The notes under the pieces were generated by a model, which was not told the origin of the DNA, made no database searches, and saw nothing but the letters and a program-made list of their open reading frames with translations. A DNA stretch of 64,000 bases from CAWGYT01 sp963826795 (lineage in GTDB: Bacteria; Planctomycetota; Planctomycetia; Pirellulales; Pirellulaceae): positions 114,412 through 178,411 of the forward strand of contig CAWGYT010000019.1 in NCBI GenBank assembly GCA_963826795.1, read 5' to 3'. Made by a program: the position numbers and the translations under genes. Below, piece by piece: positions 8,849 to 18,077 of this stretch. How positions within the stretch are numbered: the first letter of the stretch is position 1; every line of letters begins with the position of its first letter.

Positions 8849-10048
8849 ATGACGAACTCGCCTTTCATCACCGAGCCGACTGCGGTGCTGGCCGTGCTCC
8901 TGGCCGTCCTGGCGGGTCTGTTCGCGCTGGCGCGTCAGCGGGTGGGGGCGCGGTTCTTTCGAGCCGTCCCGATTCTGGTGTTCGTGTATTTTGTCCCCAC
9001 CACGCTTTCGAATCTGGGCGTGATCCCGCTGGAGTCGGCCACTTACGACTGGATCAAGTCCTGGCTGCTGCCGGCGAGCTTGATGTTGCTGACGATGTCG
9101 GTTGACATTCCTGCGATCCTCAAGCTGGGCCGAAATGTCCTGCTGCTGTTTCTGGCCGGCACGGTGTCCGTGGTGCTGGGCGGACCGCTTGCGTATTGGC
9201 TGCTGCGCGGACTGGTACCGGTGGAAATGGGAGACCAGGCCTGGAAAGGCCTGGCGGCGCTGAGCGGTTCTTGGATCGGCGGTGGAGCGAACTTCATTGC
9301 GATTGGTGAGAGCGTGGGTGCGACGACGTCGACTTTGGGGCTGATGATCGTCGTGGACGTCGCCCTGGCGAACGCTTGGATGGCGATCTTGCTTTTTTTC
9401 GCGGCCAATGAAGACCGGCTGGACGCCGCGGTCCGGGCCGATCGGCGGACATTGGACGAAGTCAAGCAACGGCTCGAACACTATCGGCAGCAAGTGGTTC
9501 GCGAGATGACGCTCGCCGACCTCTGCACGATCTGCTCCGTGGCTTTCGGGGCTACCGTCAGCGCGTCGTACGTCGCCGGGGGGCTGCCCGCACTGGGTGG
9601 CGTTTTAAATCACTTCGCGTGGACGGTGATTCTGGTCACGGCGGCGGGTGTGGCGGCCTCGTTCACGCCCCTTCGCGCTGGAAGGCGCCGGTGCCGGGCG
9701 CGTCGGTTCCCTGTTCTTGTACCTGCTGGTCGCCTCGATCGGGGCTCAGGCCGAATTTCGGCACGTGCTGGATGCGCCGCGCTGCTGCTGATCGCATCGG
9801 TCTGGATTGCGATTCACGCGGTGACCTTACTGATCGTGCGTTATTGGCTCAAAGCACCGATTTTTTTCCTCGCCGTCGGCTCGCAGGCAAACATCGGCGG
9901 GGCCGCCTCGGCGCCGATCGTGGCCGCCGCATTTCAACCCGAGCTCGCCTCGGTCGGGGCCCTGATGGGAGTCGCCGGCTACGTCCTGGGAACCTACGGC
10001 GGCTTATTGTGCGCGTATCTGATGCGCTGGGTCTATCTGTTAGGATGA
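8849..10048 (+). CDS. DUF819 family membrane protein (two compensating frameshifts)
   Basis: This is a multi-pass membrane protein of the DUF819 (YjcL-like) family, function unknown, possibly a permease. Matching features are SNLGVIP near the N-terminus, WIGGGANFIAI in the middle and SQANIGGAASAPIVAAAF near the C-terminus. Between about 9670 and 9780 the frame yields an arginine-rich, non-membrane segment, whereas another frame gives the expected hydrophobic helix (GSLFLYLLVASIGAQAEF). Two opposite indels, near 9672 and 9778, therefore mask a normal transmembrane segment. It begins 16 bases after the pilT-like gene and may be co-transcribed with it. Confidence 0.83.
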   Translation: MTNSPFITEPTAVLAVLLAVLAGLFALARQRVGARFFRAVPILVFVYFVPTTLSNLGVIPLESATYDWIKSWLLPASLMLLTMSVDIPAILKLGRNVLLLFLAGTVSVVLGGPLAYWLLRGLVPVEMGDQAWKGLAALSGSWIGGGANFIAIGESVGATTSTLGLMIVVDVALANAWMAILLFFAANEDRLDAAVRADRRTLDEVKQRLEHYRQQVVREMTLADLCTICSVAFGATVSASYVAGGLPALGGVLNHFAWTVILVTAAGVAASFTPLRAGRRRCRARRFPVLVPAGRLDRGSGRISARAGCAALLLIASVWIAIHAVTLLIVRYWLKAPIFFLAVGSQANIGGAASAPIVAAAFQPELASVGALMGVAGYVLGTYGGLLCAYLMRWVYLLG

Positions 10049-10130
10049 CGGGGTGGAAACCGCGTCGGCGTCGAAGTCGGGAGCGGGATCAATCTGAGGC
10101 ATTTCGAGATCGACAAGTAAGTGGGTTGCG

Positions 10131-11321
10131 ATGTCGCGTTGGATCTGCATCTTGCTGTTGATGACGGGAGTCGAATTCCAGACGGGCGCCGGTTGGGCGT
10201 GGGACGAAGCCGCGCCGCCCGCTCCGCGACCTGTTGACCCGGCCTATCTGAGACGCTTGGCCGAGCGGGTGGAACCGAACTGCGAGGGCCAGGTCGCTCG
10301 CTTGCCTCAATACATTGAGTTCTTCCGCACCGAGCTGGCCAACGACACGCGGCTGTTTGCATTCCAAGTCGAGGCGTTCGCGGATGTGCCGGCGGTCGAC
10401 GGGCCCGTGCCGATTCAATTGCGAGGGTTCGTCGAATTCCCGGAAACACGCGCGGCCTTGATGGCCTACCTGGACATCCTCGGCTTTCACCCGCGCGAAG
10501 ACCAGCTGGAAGTCCTTCCCGCGCCAAGCCTGGGCGAACGCCGCTTCGGTCTGCTGAAGGCCGCTCGCAGCCTTAGCTTGAAGCGACCGTCCGGACCGCC
10601 CGAGGTCGTCTCCGAATGCCTCCTGGGCGAACCGCTCTTTCTGTTGCGCGAGGACGCCGAATTCGGGCTGATCCACGGCGGCGAAGGCTACCTCGGTTAC
10701 GTTCCGATGCGGGACATCCGGCGAGTCAACGCGGCCGAATTCTCCGCGTATCAGGAAGGGCCTCGCGTCCAACTGACGAAGAACTACCAGCTGCCCAGCG
10801 GAGGACAAGTTCCGATCGGGGCCCAGCTGAAGTTCGAACGTCGGGAAGGTGACGACGTGACGGTTCGATTGCCAACCGGCGAGCTCACGTCGCTTCCCGC
10901 CGATGTATGCCAGGTCCAGCCGACATCGGCCGCCACGATCGACCGGGCCATCGCCACCGGGATGAGGTTCCTTGGCACCGGGTATCTTTGGGGCGGCAAG
11001 TCGACTTCCGGAGTCGATTGCTCGGGACTGGTCCAGTTGGCCTATGCCAGCGCCGGCGTCAGTTTGCCCCGCGACTCGAACCAACAGATCTACGTGGGGC
11101 AACTTTCCGCGACACGCTGGTGCATGGAGACGCTGCAACGAGGCGACACGCTGTACTTTCTCGGACCTCACGGCCGCATTCGCCACACGGCCCTCTATCT
11201 GGGCGACCATCTCTACCTGCAAGCCGAATCACCCGTCGTCACGATCACCAGCTTTGACCCTTCCGCCCCGAACTACGATCCCCAACGACACGCCTCGTTC
11301 GCGTTCGCCAAACGCCCCTGA
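10131..11321 (+). CDS. Secreted NlpC/P60 (C40) cysteine peptidase with SH3-like domains
   Basis: This is a predicted exported endopeptidase of the gamma-D-glutamyl-diamino acid type (YkfC-like). A hydrophobic leader is at residues 1-23. The middle (about 140-260) resembles two bacterial SH3 modules. The catalytic domain covers about 265-396, with the nucleophile in GVDCSGLVQ (Cys297), a GTGYLWGGKS lead-in and the histidine in HTALYLGD (His352). In planctomycetes it may act on peptidoglycan peptides during turnover or scavenging (inference). The gene is intact. Confidence 0.87.
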   Translation: MSRWICILLLMTGVEFQTGAGWAWDEAAPPAPRPVDPAYLRRLAERVEPNCEGQVARLPQYIEFFRTELANDTRLFAFQVEAFADVPAVDGPVPIQLRGFVEFPETRAALMAYLDILGFHPREDQLEVLPAPSLGERRFGLLKAARSLSLKRPSGPPEVVSECLLGEPLFLLREDAEFGLIHGGEGYLGYVPMRDIRRVNAAEFSAYQEGPRVQLTKNYQLPSGGQVPIGAQLKFERREGDDVTVRLPTGELTSLPADVCQVQPTSAATIDRAIATGMRFLGTGYLWGGKSTSGVDCSGLVQLAYASAGVSLPRDSNQQIYVGQLSATRWCMETLQRGDTLYFLGPHGRIRHTALYLGDHLYLQAESPVVTITSFDPSAPNYDPQRHASFAFAKRP

Positions 11322-11518
11322 AACGTCGCGAAACGGGCCCGCGAAGCGGCCGGCTGATATCGGAGGAAACTTGGGAGCAGGTTCCGCTACCCCTCTCGAC
11401 GAGGCTCTCGTCAGGGGGGCGGGAAGTGCGTATACTGCCGGGCGGACTTGGGGTGATCGGGGGGCCTCCCCGAGTTCGATTCGGCTCCCGCCTTCCTTAT
11501 CCCTTGGAGGAACGTGTC

Positions 11519-12684
11519 GTGCGTTGCGGACGACGATTGTTTGGAATCATGATCGCCTGCCTGGCGGTCCACGTCGGAGGGGCGCTCGACTTCGGCAGCG
11601 CAGGCCATGTCGTGAGGGCCGCCGAAGGTGGAGATCTGCCGGCGGCGCTGCAGGCAATCCAGCGGTTGGGCAAAGAAGCCGAAGGCCACGCGGCGGCCAT
11701 CGCGGCCTGGCCCCGAATCGCTTCGGCAGAGGCGGCTGAATTGCCGACGATCCTGGCCGGGATGAACGATCAAAATCCGCTCGCGAACAATTGGATCCGC
11801 GCGGCGGTCGACGCGATCTGCGAGCGTACGTTGCAGGCGGGTCAGCCGCTTCCGGCCGCGCAGCTGGACGCCTATTTGAGCGACACGACCCATTCGCCGC
11901 GGAGTCGCCGCCTGGCGTTCGAGTGGCTGACTCAGGTGGACGCCGGGCGCGAGCCAGGTGGATTGCGAAGCTGCTGAATGATCCCAGCTTGGAATTGCGC
12001 CGCGACGCGATCGAGCATCAGTTACAGCAAGCCCAGGCGGCACTGGACGCCGAGCAGACGGAGCAGGCGATCACGCTCTACGGTTCCGCTTTAGATCACG
12101 CCCGGGATCTGGACCAGATCGAGGCGGCGACGGAATCGCTGCGGAAGCTGGATCAGACCGTCGATTTGCCGACCCACTTCGGCTTCGTCATGACCTGGAA
12201 CCTGATCGGGCCCTTCGATAACACCGAGACGAGCGGATTCGACCGGGTCTACCCGCCCGAGGAACAGATCGATTTGCAGGCGGAATACGCGGGCAAGGGC
12301 GAGGTGGTACGCTGGAGCGAAAAGAGCACGACCGACGAATACGGCAAGGTCGATCTGAACGAGTTGTTGGGCAAGCACAAAGGCGCCGCCGCCTATGCGC
12401 TCGCCTACTTCGACGCCGCCGAAGCCCGCCCGGTCGAACTTCGACTGGGTTGCATCAACGCCAACAAGATCTGGCTCAACGGCCAGCTGCTCACGGCCAA
12501 TCATGTCTATCATTCCGGCAGCGGGATCGACCAATATGTGGGCAGCGGCCAGTTGAAGGCGGGCCGCAACGCCATCCTGTTGAAGATCTGCCAGAATGAA
12601 CAGACCGAATCGTGGGCTCAGGACTGGGAGTTCCAATTGCGCGTCTGCGATGCACTCGGCACCGCCGTGCTGCCAGCGAAGTAA
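11519..12684 (+). CDS. Secreted hypothetical protein, helical N-half and beta-sandwich C-half (frameshifted)
   Basis: Function not recognised. GTG 11519 has a good ribosome-binding site (GGAGG, about eight bases upstream) and starts a signal-peptide-like N-terminus. The first part, to about residue 140, is helical and alanine-rich. A single-base frameshift near 11940-11955 splits the gene: the downstream frame (ARWIAKLLNDPSLELRRDAI) continues a coiled segment, then a beta-rich domain with YALAYFDAAEARPVELRLG, NKIWLNGQLL and GRNAILLKICQNE. That pattern resembles carbohydrate-binding jelly-roll domains common in planctomycete secreted proteins. The C-terminus reaches 12684. Its neighbours are also secreted proteins. 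Confidence 0.65.
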
Positions 12685-12794
12685 CCGCCGGCCGAAATCG
12701 ATTGCCATTCTGACTCCCACTCGATCGCCGTCTCCAACATCGACATCACCACTCAAATGCCACGGCCAAAGTGCCCGTCGCGAGGAACCCCAGG

Positions 12795-14099
12795 ATGCGA
12801 CTGAACCTACCCACTCATGCTCCCGACCGCATTTCACCAGCCTCCCACCCAGTTCGCGATGCGCGCTGCCGCTTGGCCACGGCGACCGTCCGTCGGGCCC
12901 TCGTGGGTTGCCTGTTGCTTCCGTCGCTGCTCGCCGCGCAGGCCGAGGCCGACTGGTTCCAGTTTCGGGGACCGCAGGGGCGAAGCGTCGCGGGGGACGA
13001 TGCGGCGCTGCCGACGGAGTGGACGGCCGAGCAAAATACGGCCTGGCGGGTCGACCTGCCCGGACGCGGTCCTTCGGGGCCCATTGTGGTAGGCTCGCGG
13101 GTCTATGTGACATGCTCCAGCGGCTATCATCAGGATCGGCTGCACGTCATGTGCTTCGACGTCGAATCCGGCAAGCCGCTTTGGCATCGCCAATTCTGGG
13201 CCACGGGACGCGCCATGACGCACCCAAGTATCGGGACGGCCGCGCCGACGCCGGCCAGCGATGGCGAAGCGATCTACGCGTTCTATTCCACGAACGATCT
13301 GATCTGTCTGGATCTCGATGGCAACCTGCGTTGGTATCGCGGTCTGGCGTACGACTTTCCCAAGGCCGGCAATGACATCGGGATGTCGTCGTCTCCCGTG
13401 GTGGCGGACCAAACCCTCGTGGTGCAAGTCGAAAACCAGGGTGAATCGTTCGTGGCCGGCGTCAACACGCAGACGGGCGAGACACGGTGGCAGTTGGAAC
13501 GTCCCAAGCACGCGAATTGGTCCTCGCCCGTGATCGCGCGGACGTCCGAGGGCGCCCCGCTGGTGCTGGTCAAGTCGGGCGAGGGACTGGATGCCTACGA
13601 TCTCGAGTCCGGCCTGCGTCGCTGGACCTATGAGACGGACGCCGGAGGCATCCCGTCGGTGGCCGTCTTGCCGGGTCAGGTGATTCTGCCGGCCGACGGC
13701 GTCACGGCGCTCAGTCTGCCCAGCGGAAAGGGGCTTCCCCAAGTGCGTTGGTCGTCGAATCGCATCAATCCCGGTCCCGCCAGTCCAGTCGTGACGGAGA
13801 ACCGACTGTATGTGATCAATCGCGCCGGGGTCCTGACTTGTGCCGATCTGGAAAGCGGCGAGTTGGAGTGGCAGTTGCGTTTGCGCGGGACCTTCTGGGG
13901 CACTCCCGTGTTGGCCGGTAAGTTCTTGTACTGCATCAACGAAGCGGGATTGGCACAGGTCGTGGACTTGGCAGACGAGGGCAAGGTCGTCGCGTCCAAC
14001 GATTTCGGTGAGACGGTGCAAAGCTCGCCGGCCGTCTCCGGCGGGGCCCTCTTCGTCCGCTGCGATCGCTCCCTGTGGAAGATCGCCGCCAAGCCGTGA
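12795..14099 (+). CDS. Secreted PQQ-like beta-propeller protein
   Basis: This is a predicted exported eight-bladed propeller of the PQQ-binding-like/BamB-like type, a large planctomycete family of unknown role. A signal peptide follows ATG 12795, which has GAGGA eight bases upstream; ATG 12771 in the same frame is possible. Repeated blade motifs include WFQFRGPQGRS, VMCFDVESGKPLWHRQF, LICLDLDGNLRWYRG, DAYDLESGLRRWTY and CADLESGELEWQL. No enzyme active site is visible, so a scaffold or binding role is likely. The length is about 434 residues and the gene is intact. Confidence 0.85.
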   Translation: MRLNLPTHAPDRISPASHPVRDARCRLATATVRRALVGCLLLPSLLAAQAEADWFQFRGPQGRSVAGDDAALPTEWTAEQNTAWRVDLPGRGPSGPIVVGSRVYVTCSSGYHQDRLHVMCFDVESGKPLWHRQFWATGRAMTHPSIGTAAPTPASDGEAIYAFYSTNDLICLDLDGNLRWYRGLAYDFPKAGNDIGMSSSPVVADQTLVVQVENQGESFVAGVNTQTGETRWQLERPKHANWSSPVIARTSEGAPLVLVKSGEGLDAYDLESGLRRWTYETDAGGIPSVAVLPGQVILPADGVTALSLPSGKGLPQVRWSSNRINPGPASPVVTENRLYVINRAGVLTCADLESGELEWQLRLRGTFWGTPVLAGKFLYCINEAGLAQVVDLADEGKVVASNDFGETVQSSPAVSGGALFVRCDRSLWKIAAKP

Positions 14100-14175
14100 T
14101 TTCGTCCGCGGGCAAGCGACAGACGCTTCGGCCTCTTTCCCTCGTTCGGTCCTTCCGTGAGGCACGTCGGTAACG

Positions 14176-15450
14176 ATGACGGACGAGATGGAAATTCAGA
14201 CCTGCGAGACCGTCTCGGGGCAAATCCGTCCTCCCGGATCGAAAAGCATTACCAATCGGGCGCTCGTCTGCGCGGCTCTCGCCCAGGGTCGTTCCGTTCT
14301 CCAAGGAGCGCTCGTCAGCGATGATACGCAGGTCATGCTGGACAGTCTGCGTGCGGTGGGGATTGAAGTCGTCGCCAGCCAGCACGGCACGCAATTGGAA
14401 GTGGCAGGCTGCGGGGGCACCATTCCGAAAGACCATGCCGACCTGTTCGTCGGTAACAGCGGGACGACCGTGCGGTTTCTGACCGCGATGCTCGCCGTCG
14501 GGCGGGGAACGTATCGCCTGGATGGGGTTCCGCGGATGCGACAGCGTCCGATTCAGGATCTGCTGGACGCCCTCGCCCAGCTCGGGGCCGATGCGATGGC
14601 CGAGCACAATACGGGCTGCCCGCCCGTGATCGTCAACGGTCGGGGCCTGAGCGGAGGTCCGGTGACGATTCGCGGTGATCTGTCGAGTCAGTTCCTGAGC
14701 GGACTGCTGATGGCGGCTCCCTACGCCCGGCGGCCCGTCGAAATTCGTGTGGCCGGTGAACTCGTCTCACAGCCGTACGTCAAGATGACCTGCGAGGTGA
14801 TGCGCGCGTTCGGAATCGAGGTGAAACAGGAGCCCGGCAGCTTGCACGTCCCGGTCGGCCAGCCGTACTCGGCGCGAGCCTACACGATCGAACCCGATGC
14901 CTCGGCCGCGAGCTACTTCTGGGCGGCCGCCGCCATCACGGGCGGTCGCGTTCGCGTCCTGGGGCTCTCGCAACACTCGCTTCAAGGCGACGTCGCGTTC
15001 TGCCAGTGTCTCGCCGAGATGGGCTGTGAGGTTCATTATCTCGAAAATGCCATCGAAGTGATCGGCCGACCCCTGCGGGGGATTACCGTGAACATGAACG
15101 CGATCAGCGACACCGTCCAAACGCTGGCCGCCGTCGCCCTTTTCGCCGCGGGCCCCACGCGCATTTCTGGCGTCGGTCATATTCGCCACAAAGAAACCGA
15201 TCGCATTGGTGATCTGGCCCGGGAGTTGCGCAAGTTGGGGGCGGGCATCACCGAATCCGACGACGGGCTGGTCGTCATGCCCGATGTCGTTCACGGGGCT
15301 GCGATCGAGACCTACGACGACCATCGCATGGCAATGAGCCTCGCGTTGGCGGGACTACGCGTGCCCGGCGTGGTCATTCGAAATCCCGGCTGTACGGCCA
15401 AGACCTACCCGGAGTTCTTTGCCGATCTCAGTCGACTCTGCACGTCGTAA
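14176..15450 (+). CDS. aroA: 3-phosphoshikimate 1-carboxyvinyltransferase (EPSP synthase)
   Basis: This enzyme catalyses the sixth step of the shikimate pathway, joining shikimate-3-phosphate and phosphoenolpyruvate. Signature regions are PPGSKSITNRAL (residues 19-30, with the catalytic lysine), GNSGTTVRFLTAM, DLSSQFLSGLLM, EPDASAASYFWAAAAITGG, RHKETDRI and YDDHRMAMSLA. The 424-residue length is normal. The NSGTT motif carries serine where class I enzymes usually have alanine, a position discussed for glyphosate sensitivity. It is followed by a gene-poor stretch. Confidence 0.97.
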   Translation: MTDEMEIQTCETVSGQIRPPGSKSITNRALVCAALAQGRSVLQGALVSDDTQVMLDSLRAVGIEVVASQHGTQLEVAGCGGTIPKDHADLFVGNSGTTVRFLTAMLAVGRGTYRLDGVPRMRQRPIQDLLDALAQLGADAMAEHNTGCPPVIVNGRGLSGGPVTIRGDLSSQFLSGLLMAAPYARRPVEIRVAGELVSQPYVKMTCEVMRAFGIEVKQEPGSLHVPVGQPYSARAYTIEPDASAASYFWAAAAITGGRVRVLGLSQHSLQGDVAFCQCLAEMGCEVHYLENAIEVIGRPLRGITVNMNAISDTVQTLAAVALFAAGPTRISGVGHIRHKETDRIGDLARELRKLGAGITESDDGLVVMPDVVHGAAIETYDDHRMAMSLALAGLRVPGVVIRNPGCTAKTYPEFFADLSRLCTS

Positions 15451-15659
15451 AGCGGCTTGATCGCGCCTGCGACAATCCGTCCCCCGCGGATCCGGGGCTC
15501 CGCAATTCAAGGTGGAGCGACGGATTATGACGGTTCCCCTGTCCTTGCTGCCGACTCTCGTTGCGCGTAAATGTGTCGCTTCTTGTGAATCGCAATTAAA
15601 ACGAACAGCTTCGTTGGTCTGGGCAACTTCGGGTTTGGCGATGTGCCTCCGAATCGACC

Positions 15660-15887
15660 GGTGAAAGCCTCGTCAAAAAGGTTCGACGTGCTTGGTCCAA
15701 CCAGCTGACGTGGACTGACGTCCCGACCGCGGACATCGACGGGGATGGCGATCTGAATGTTGTGGGCCGGACCAACGGCCGCTGGTGGGTCGCTCGATCG
15801 GACAGTTCACAAGTCGAATCATCGCTCTGGGGCCAATGGCCGTCGGCCGACGAGTGGAAAGACGTCTTGGGCGGCTTCTTCGGCTAA
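15660..15887 (+). pseudogene. Remnant of an FG-GAP/VCBS-type repeat protein
   Basis: The frame ending in TAA at 15885-15887 encodes a short coherent tail: WTDVPTADIDGDGDLNVVGR, then NGRWWVARS and WGQWPSADEWKDVLGGFFG. This is the DxDGDGDxD calcium-binding pattern with the WWV / W-DV spacing seen in planctomycete FG-GAP repeat proteins. No start codon or upstream domain is visible in frame, so I read it as the 3' end of a decayed gene. The rest of 15451-15911 holds nothing else that I recognise. Confidence 0.5.
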
Positions 15888-15911
15888 GTCCGCAGCGGTT
15901 TTCCTCGATCC

Positions 15912-16334
15912 TCAACCGAGTTTCCAGCTATAGTGGAAGCTCGATTTCTCCATCCCTTCGCGTTCGTAAAAACGGTGGGCGTCTCGTTTCTCGACGCCGG
16001 AGTCCAAATGCAATTGGCTACAGCCGGCCGCTCGTGCTCGGGCCTGAAGCCATCTCAATAATTCAGCACCGTGCCCCCGCGAACGCTGACTTGCCAAGGT
16101 GACCAGATCGTCCACGTACAGAAAGCGGCCCCAGGCCAGGCACTGTGTGAGACGAAAACCCGCCACGGCGACCGGTCTGCCCGAGATGGCCAAGTACGCG
16201 AGTTGGTAGCCGACGCCCTGTTGCTCCCGCACCTGCCGCACGAAGTCCGATTCCGACAAATGCGTTCGTAGCTGGTGGACGACCGGGTAACAGAGACGAA
16301 TCTGTTCTTCGGTCTCTGCAAGTTGAATCTGCAT
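15912..16334 (-). CDS. GNAT family N-acetyltransferase
   Basis: A small acyl-CoA-dependent acetyltransferase of 140 residues with unknown substrate. The acetyl-CoA-binding motif A region is FLYVDDLVTLASQRSRGHG, with the Q/RxxGxG-like element at RSRGHGAELL. The C-terminal motif B is HRFYEREGMEKSSFHYSWKL. The first 50 residues form the usual N-terminal helices. The gene stands alone, with no obvious operon partner; its 3' end faces the FG-GAP remnant. Confidence 0.85.
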   Translation of the reverse strand: MQIQLAETEEQIRLCYPVVHQLRTHLSESDFVRQVREQQGVGYQLAYLAISGRPVAVAGFRLTQCLAWGRFLYVDDLVTLASQRSRGHGAELLRWLQARARAAGCSQLHLDSGVEKRDAHRFYEREGMEKSSFHYSWKLG

Positions 16335-16670
16335 CGAGTTGTGCTCCTATTTTCTACCGGCTCGCCGCCCAACGGATGGTCGCCCAACGGATGGTCGCCC
16401 GTTCTTCAAACCGAGCCGTATATAGATATGTAATCGTGGCTTCTGGGCAACCGAAGGCGAACGGCGCTGCTTTGGGACGAGACGTTGGTTGATGAGTTGG
16501 CCGAAATCGCGCCTCGACCTAAATTCACCATGACGACCATTCCGTCTGAGTCCAACTCGCCGGACACCGTGGACCGCCTCTTCGCGAGCGGCGAAAGCCT
16601 TGGGGACGACAGCCCGCGTGCAATTCAAGCGAGTGTTCATTGGCCAAGGCCTACCCGGGCGTCGCTTCCG
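16335..16670. other. Intergenic region with a 15-bp direct repeat
   Basis: No supported gene. Just upstream of the acetyltransferase gene, the unit CGCCCAACGGATGGT occurs twice in tandem (about 16369-16398) and is followed by a third partial copy. I see no other feature. Confidence 0.45.
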
Positions 16671-17246
16671 TTAGGCGGCGCTTCCTTGATGGGGAGGCGT
16701 GCGGCCGGTGACCGCGCAGTCCGGGCAGATCCCATAGCGGAGCTCGGGAACTTGCGGTTGTTCGAAAAGCTGGAGCTTGACCGTGAACTCCTCGACGTCC
16801 AGCCAACCGCAGGGTTCCAAGAGGGCGCGTTTGCAACAGCTGCACATCGTTAGGAACGATTGGTTCCGCAGGCGGCTGGGATCCAGCACATCCAGTCGAT
16901 GATCGTGCGGCACGACACGATCCATGACGGTCTCGTACAACAAGCGTCCCTCTCCGTCGGGGCTGATCGTCATCCGCATCTGACGCTGCAGAAATGGCGA
17001 GTCACAACGAAAGGGCAGCATGATCCACTTTCCGGTGGATCGCACGCGGGCGTGGATCTCGCGGTAAAGGTCCTGGGTTTCGCGCCCGACGATGAAATCC
17101 CAGAGGGACTGGTTGAGGACTGATTCCGCGGTCAATTCCGGGGCACCATTTTCTCGCGCGAACGCCAGCCACCACGAATCGACCTCACAGATTCGATCGT
17201 CCGCGTCAATCCGATAGCGGTACTTCTGAAGGTCGATCACGACCAT
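16671..17246 (-). CDS. Hypothetical protein with PAS-like N-terminus and cysteine motifs
   Basis: Function not assigned. The 191-residue product begins with a PAS-like pattern: YRIDADDRICEVDSWWLAFA, then LWDFIVGRETQDLYREIH, a layout found in conserved hypothetical sensors. The second half has a cysteine-rich element (MCSCCKRA) and a C-terminal CPDC, which could bind a metal. No output domain is present, so it may act as a standalone sensor or adaptor (inference). The N-terminal start at 17246 is plausible but has no strong ribosome-binding site. Confidence 0.6.
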   Translation of the reverse strand: MVVIDLQKYRYRIDADDRICEVDSWWLAFARENGAPELTAESVLNQSLWDFIVGRETQDLYREIHARVRSTGKWIMLPFRCDSPFLQRQMRMTISPDGEGRLLYETVMDRVVPHDHRLDVLDPSRLRNQSFLTMCSCCKRALLEPCGWLDVEEFTVKLQLFEQPQVPELRYGICPDCAVTGRTPPHQGSAA

Positions 17247-17426
17247 GATTGTGGAAGTCTCCCCAGGCTGAAGCTGAATGGGTGTCGCTGTCCGGTATCG
17301 ACCCGTCCATTGTATCCAGCGTGGGTTCGCGAAACCAACATCGGATCAGGTCGCTCCCAAGCGAGGGGCGGCGGCGATGGCTTTTTTCGCGGCCTCCAAG
17401 CAGAGCTTGAGATCCGCTCGCACCTT

Positions 17427-17477
17427 GAACGGCTTGAAGAGGCGAACGGCTTGAAGAGGCGAACGGCTTGAAGAGGC
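17427..17477. repeat. 17-bp perfect tandem repeat, three copies
   Basis: The unit GAACGGCTTGAAGAGGC occurs three times without a mismatch (17427-17443, 17444-17460, 17461-17477). It lies in a 400-base stretch, 17247-17645, between two minus-strand genes where I see no supported coding sequence. There is no spacer, so it is not CRISPR. Confidence 0.9.
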
Positions 17478-17645
17478 GAACAAACGACGGCCAACCCGGG
17501 CGGGCGAAAAGGCCGTCGGCGTCACGGCAGTAGGCTCAGGGACGAGTCGCGCACACCCCCCGCTCGTCCCGAGCTCGGCTTTCGCCCCAGACGAAGCGCA
17601 TGGCGAAGCCCGCGCGTTCGTCCGAGTCGATTGAGATCACGTGGG

Positions 17646-17879
17646 TCAATTCAGACCACTGTGGTTGTGCCAATGAACGCTCTCCAGCAGCTCGTTGGCA
17701 CGGGCGATCAGGCTAAGGTGCGAGTCACGGTCGCCGACCGGACGGCTGCTCGGATCCATTGCCCGGAATTGTCCCCGGCAGTGCGGGCAGCATAGCGATC
17801 GTCCCAGGTATTCGACGCGCACCCGCAGGGTCCGCCCACAAGTCGGGCAATCCTGGCAATAAAACGCAATCCGTGTCAT
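17646..17879 (-). CDS. Small double zinc-ribbon protein
   Basis: A protein of about 77 residues with two CxxC knuckles, CPTCGRTL near the N-terminus and CCPHCRGQF about 15 residues later, forming one zinc ribbon. ATG 17879 is preferred over the frame's earlier ATG because AAGGAG lies about eight bases upstream. The C-terminal half is polar and helical. The role is unknown; similar short zinc-ribbon proteins are frequent in planctomycetes. It is divergent from the gene at 18078. Confidence 0.7.
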   Translation of the reverse strand: MTRIAFYCQDCPTCGRTLRVRVEYLGRSLCCPHCRGQFRAMDPSSRPVGDRDSHLSLIARANELLESVHWHNHSGLN

Positions 17880-17936
17880 GCTATGTCTCCTTATCATGAG
17901 CTCGCACGATCGCGGTCAAAGGACTTGTAAGATATC

Positions 17937-18000
17937 AAACGCAAAACGTCGTCTCAACAAAATTCTGAAAAGAAGGGCGATTGTCAAGACATTTGCGTTT
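17937..18000. promoter_or_regulatory. Inverted repeat in a divergent AT-rich promoter region
   Basis: AAACGCAAA at 17937-17945 is repeated in inverse orientation as TTTGCGTTT at 17992-18000, nine of nine bases, with centres 55 bases apart. It lies in the AT-rich gap between the zinc-ribbon gene (minus) and the gene at 18078 (plus). The layout is what a shared operator bound by a looping or tetrameric regulator would show; this is inference. Confidence 0.4.
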
Positions 18001-18077
18001 TAAAACTTCCGACGTTGCGGAAGATTAGGGGCTGCAAACCCCGCAGGGGGCCGGCGAATCGGCGGAAGCCTGCTAAG

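Noticed and set aside
15785..16102. Plus-strand frame between aroA and the acetyltransferase
   Set aside because: It overlaps the antisense of the GNAT gene and another frame of the FG-GAP remnant; no signal or domain.
17427..17477. Possible CRISPR array
   Set aside because: Units are contiguous without spacers, only three copies, and no cas genes are nearby.
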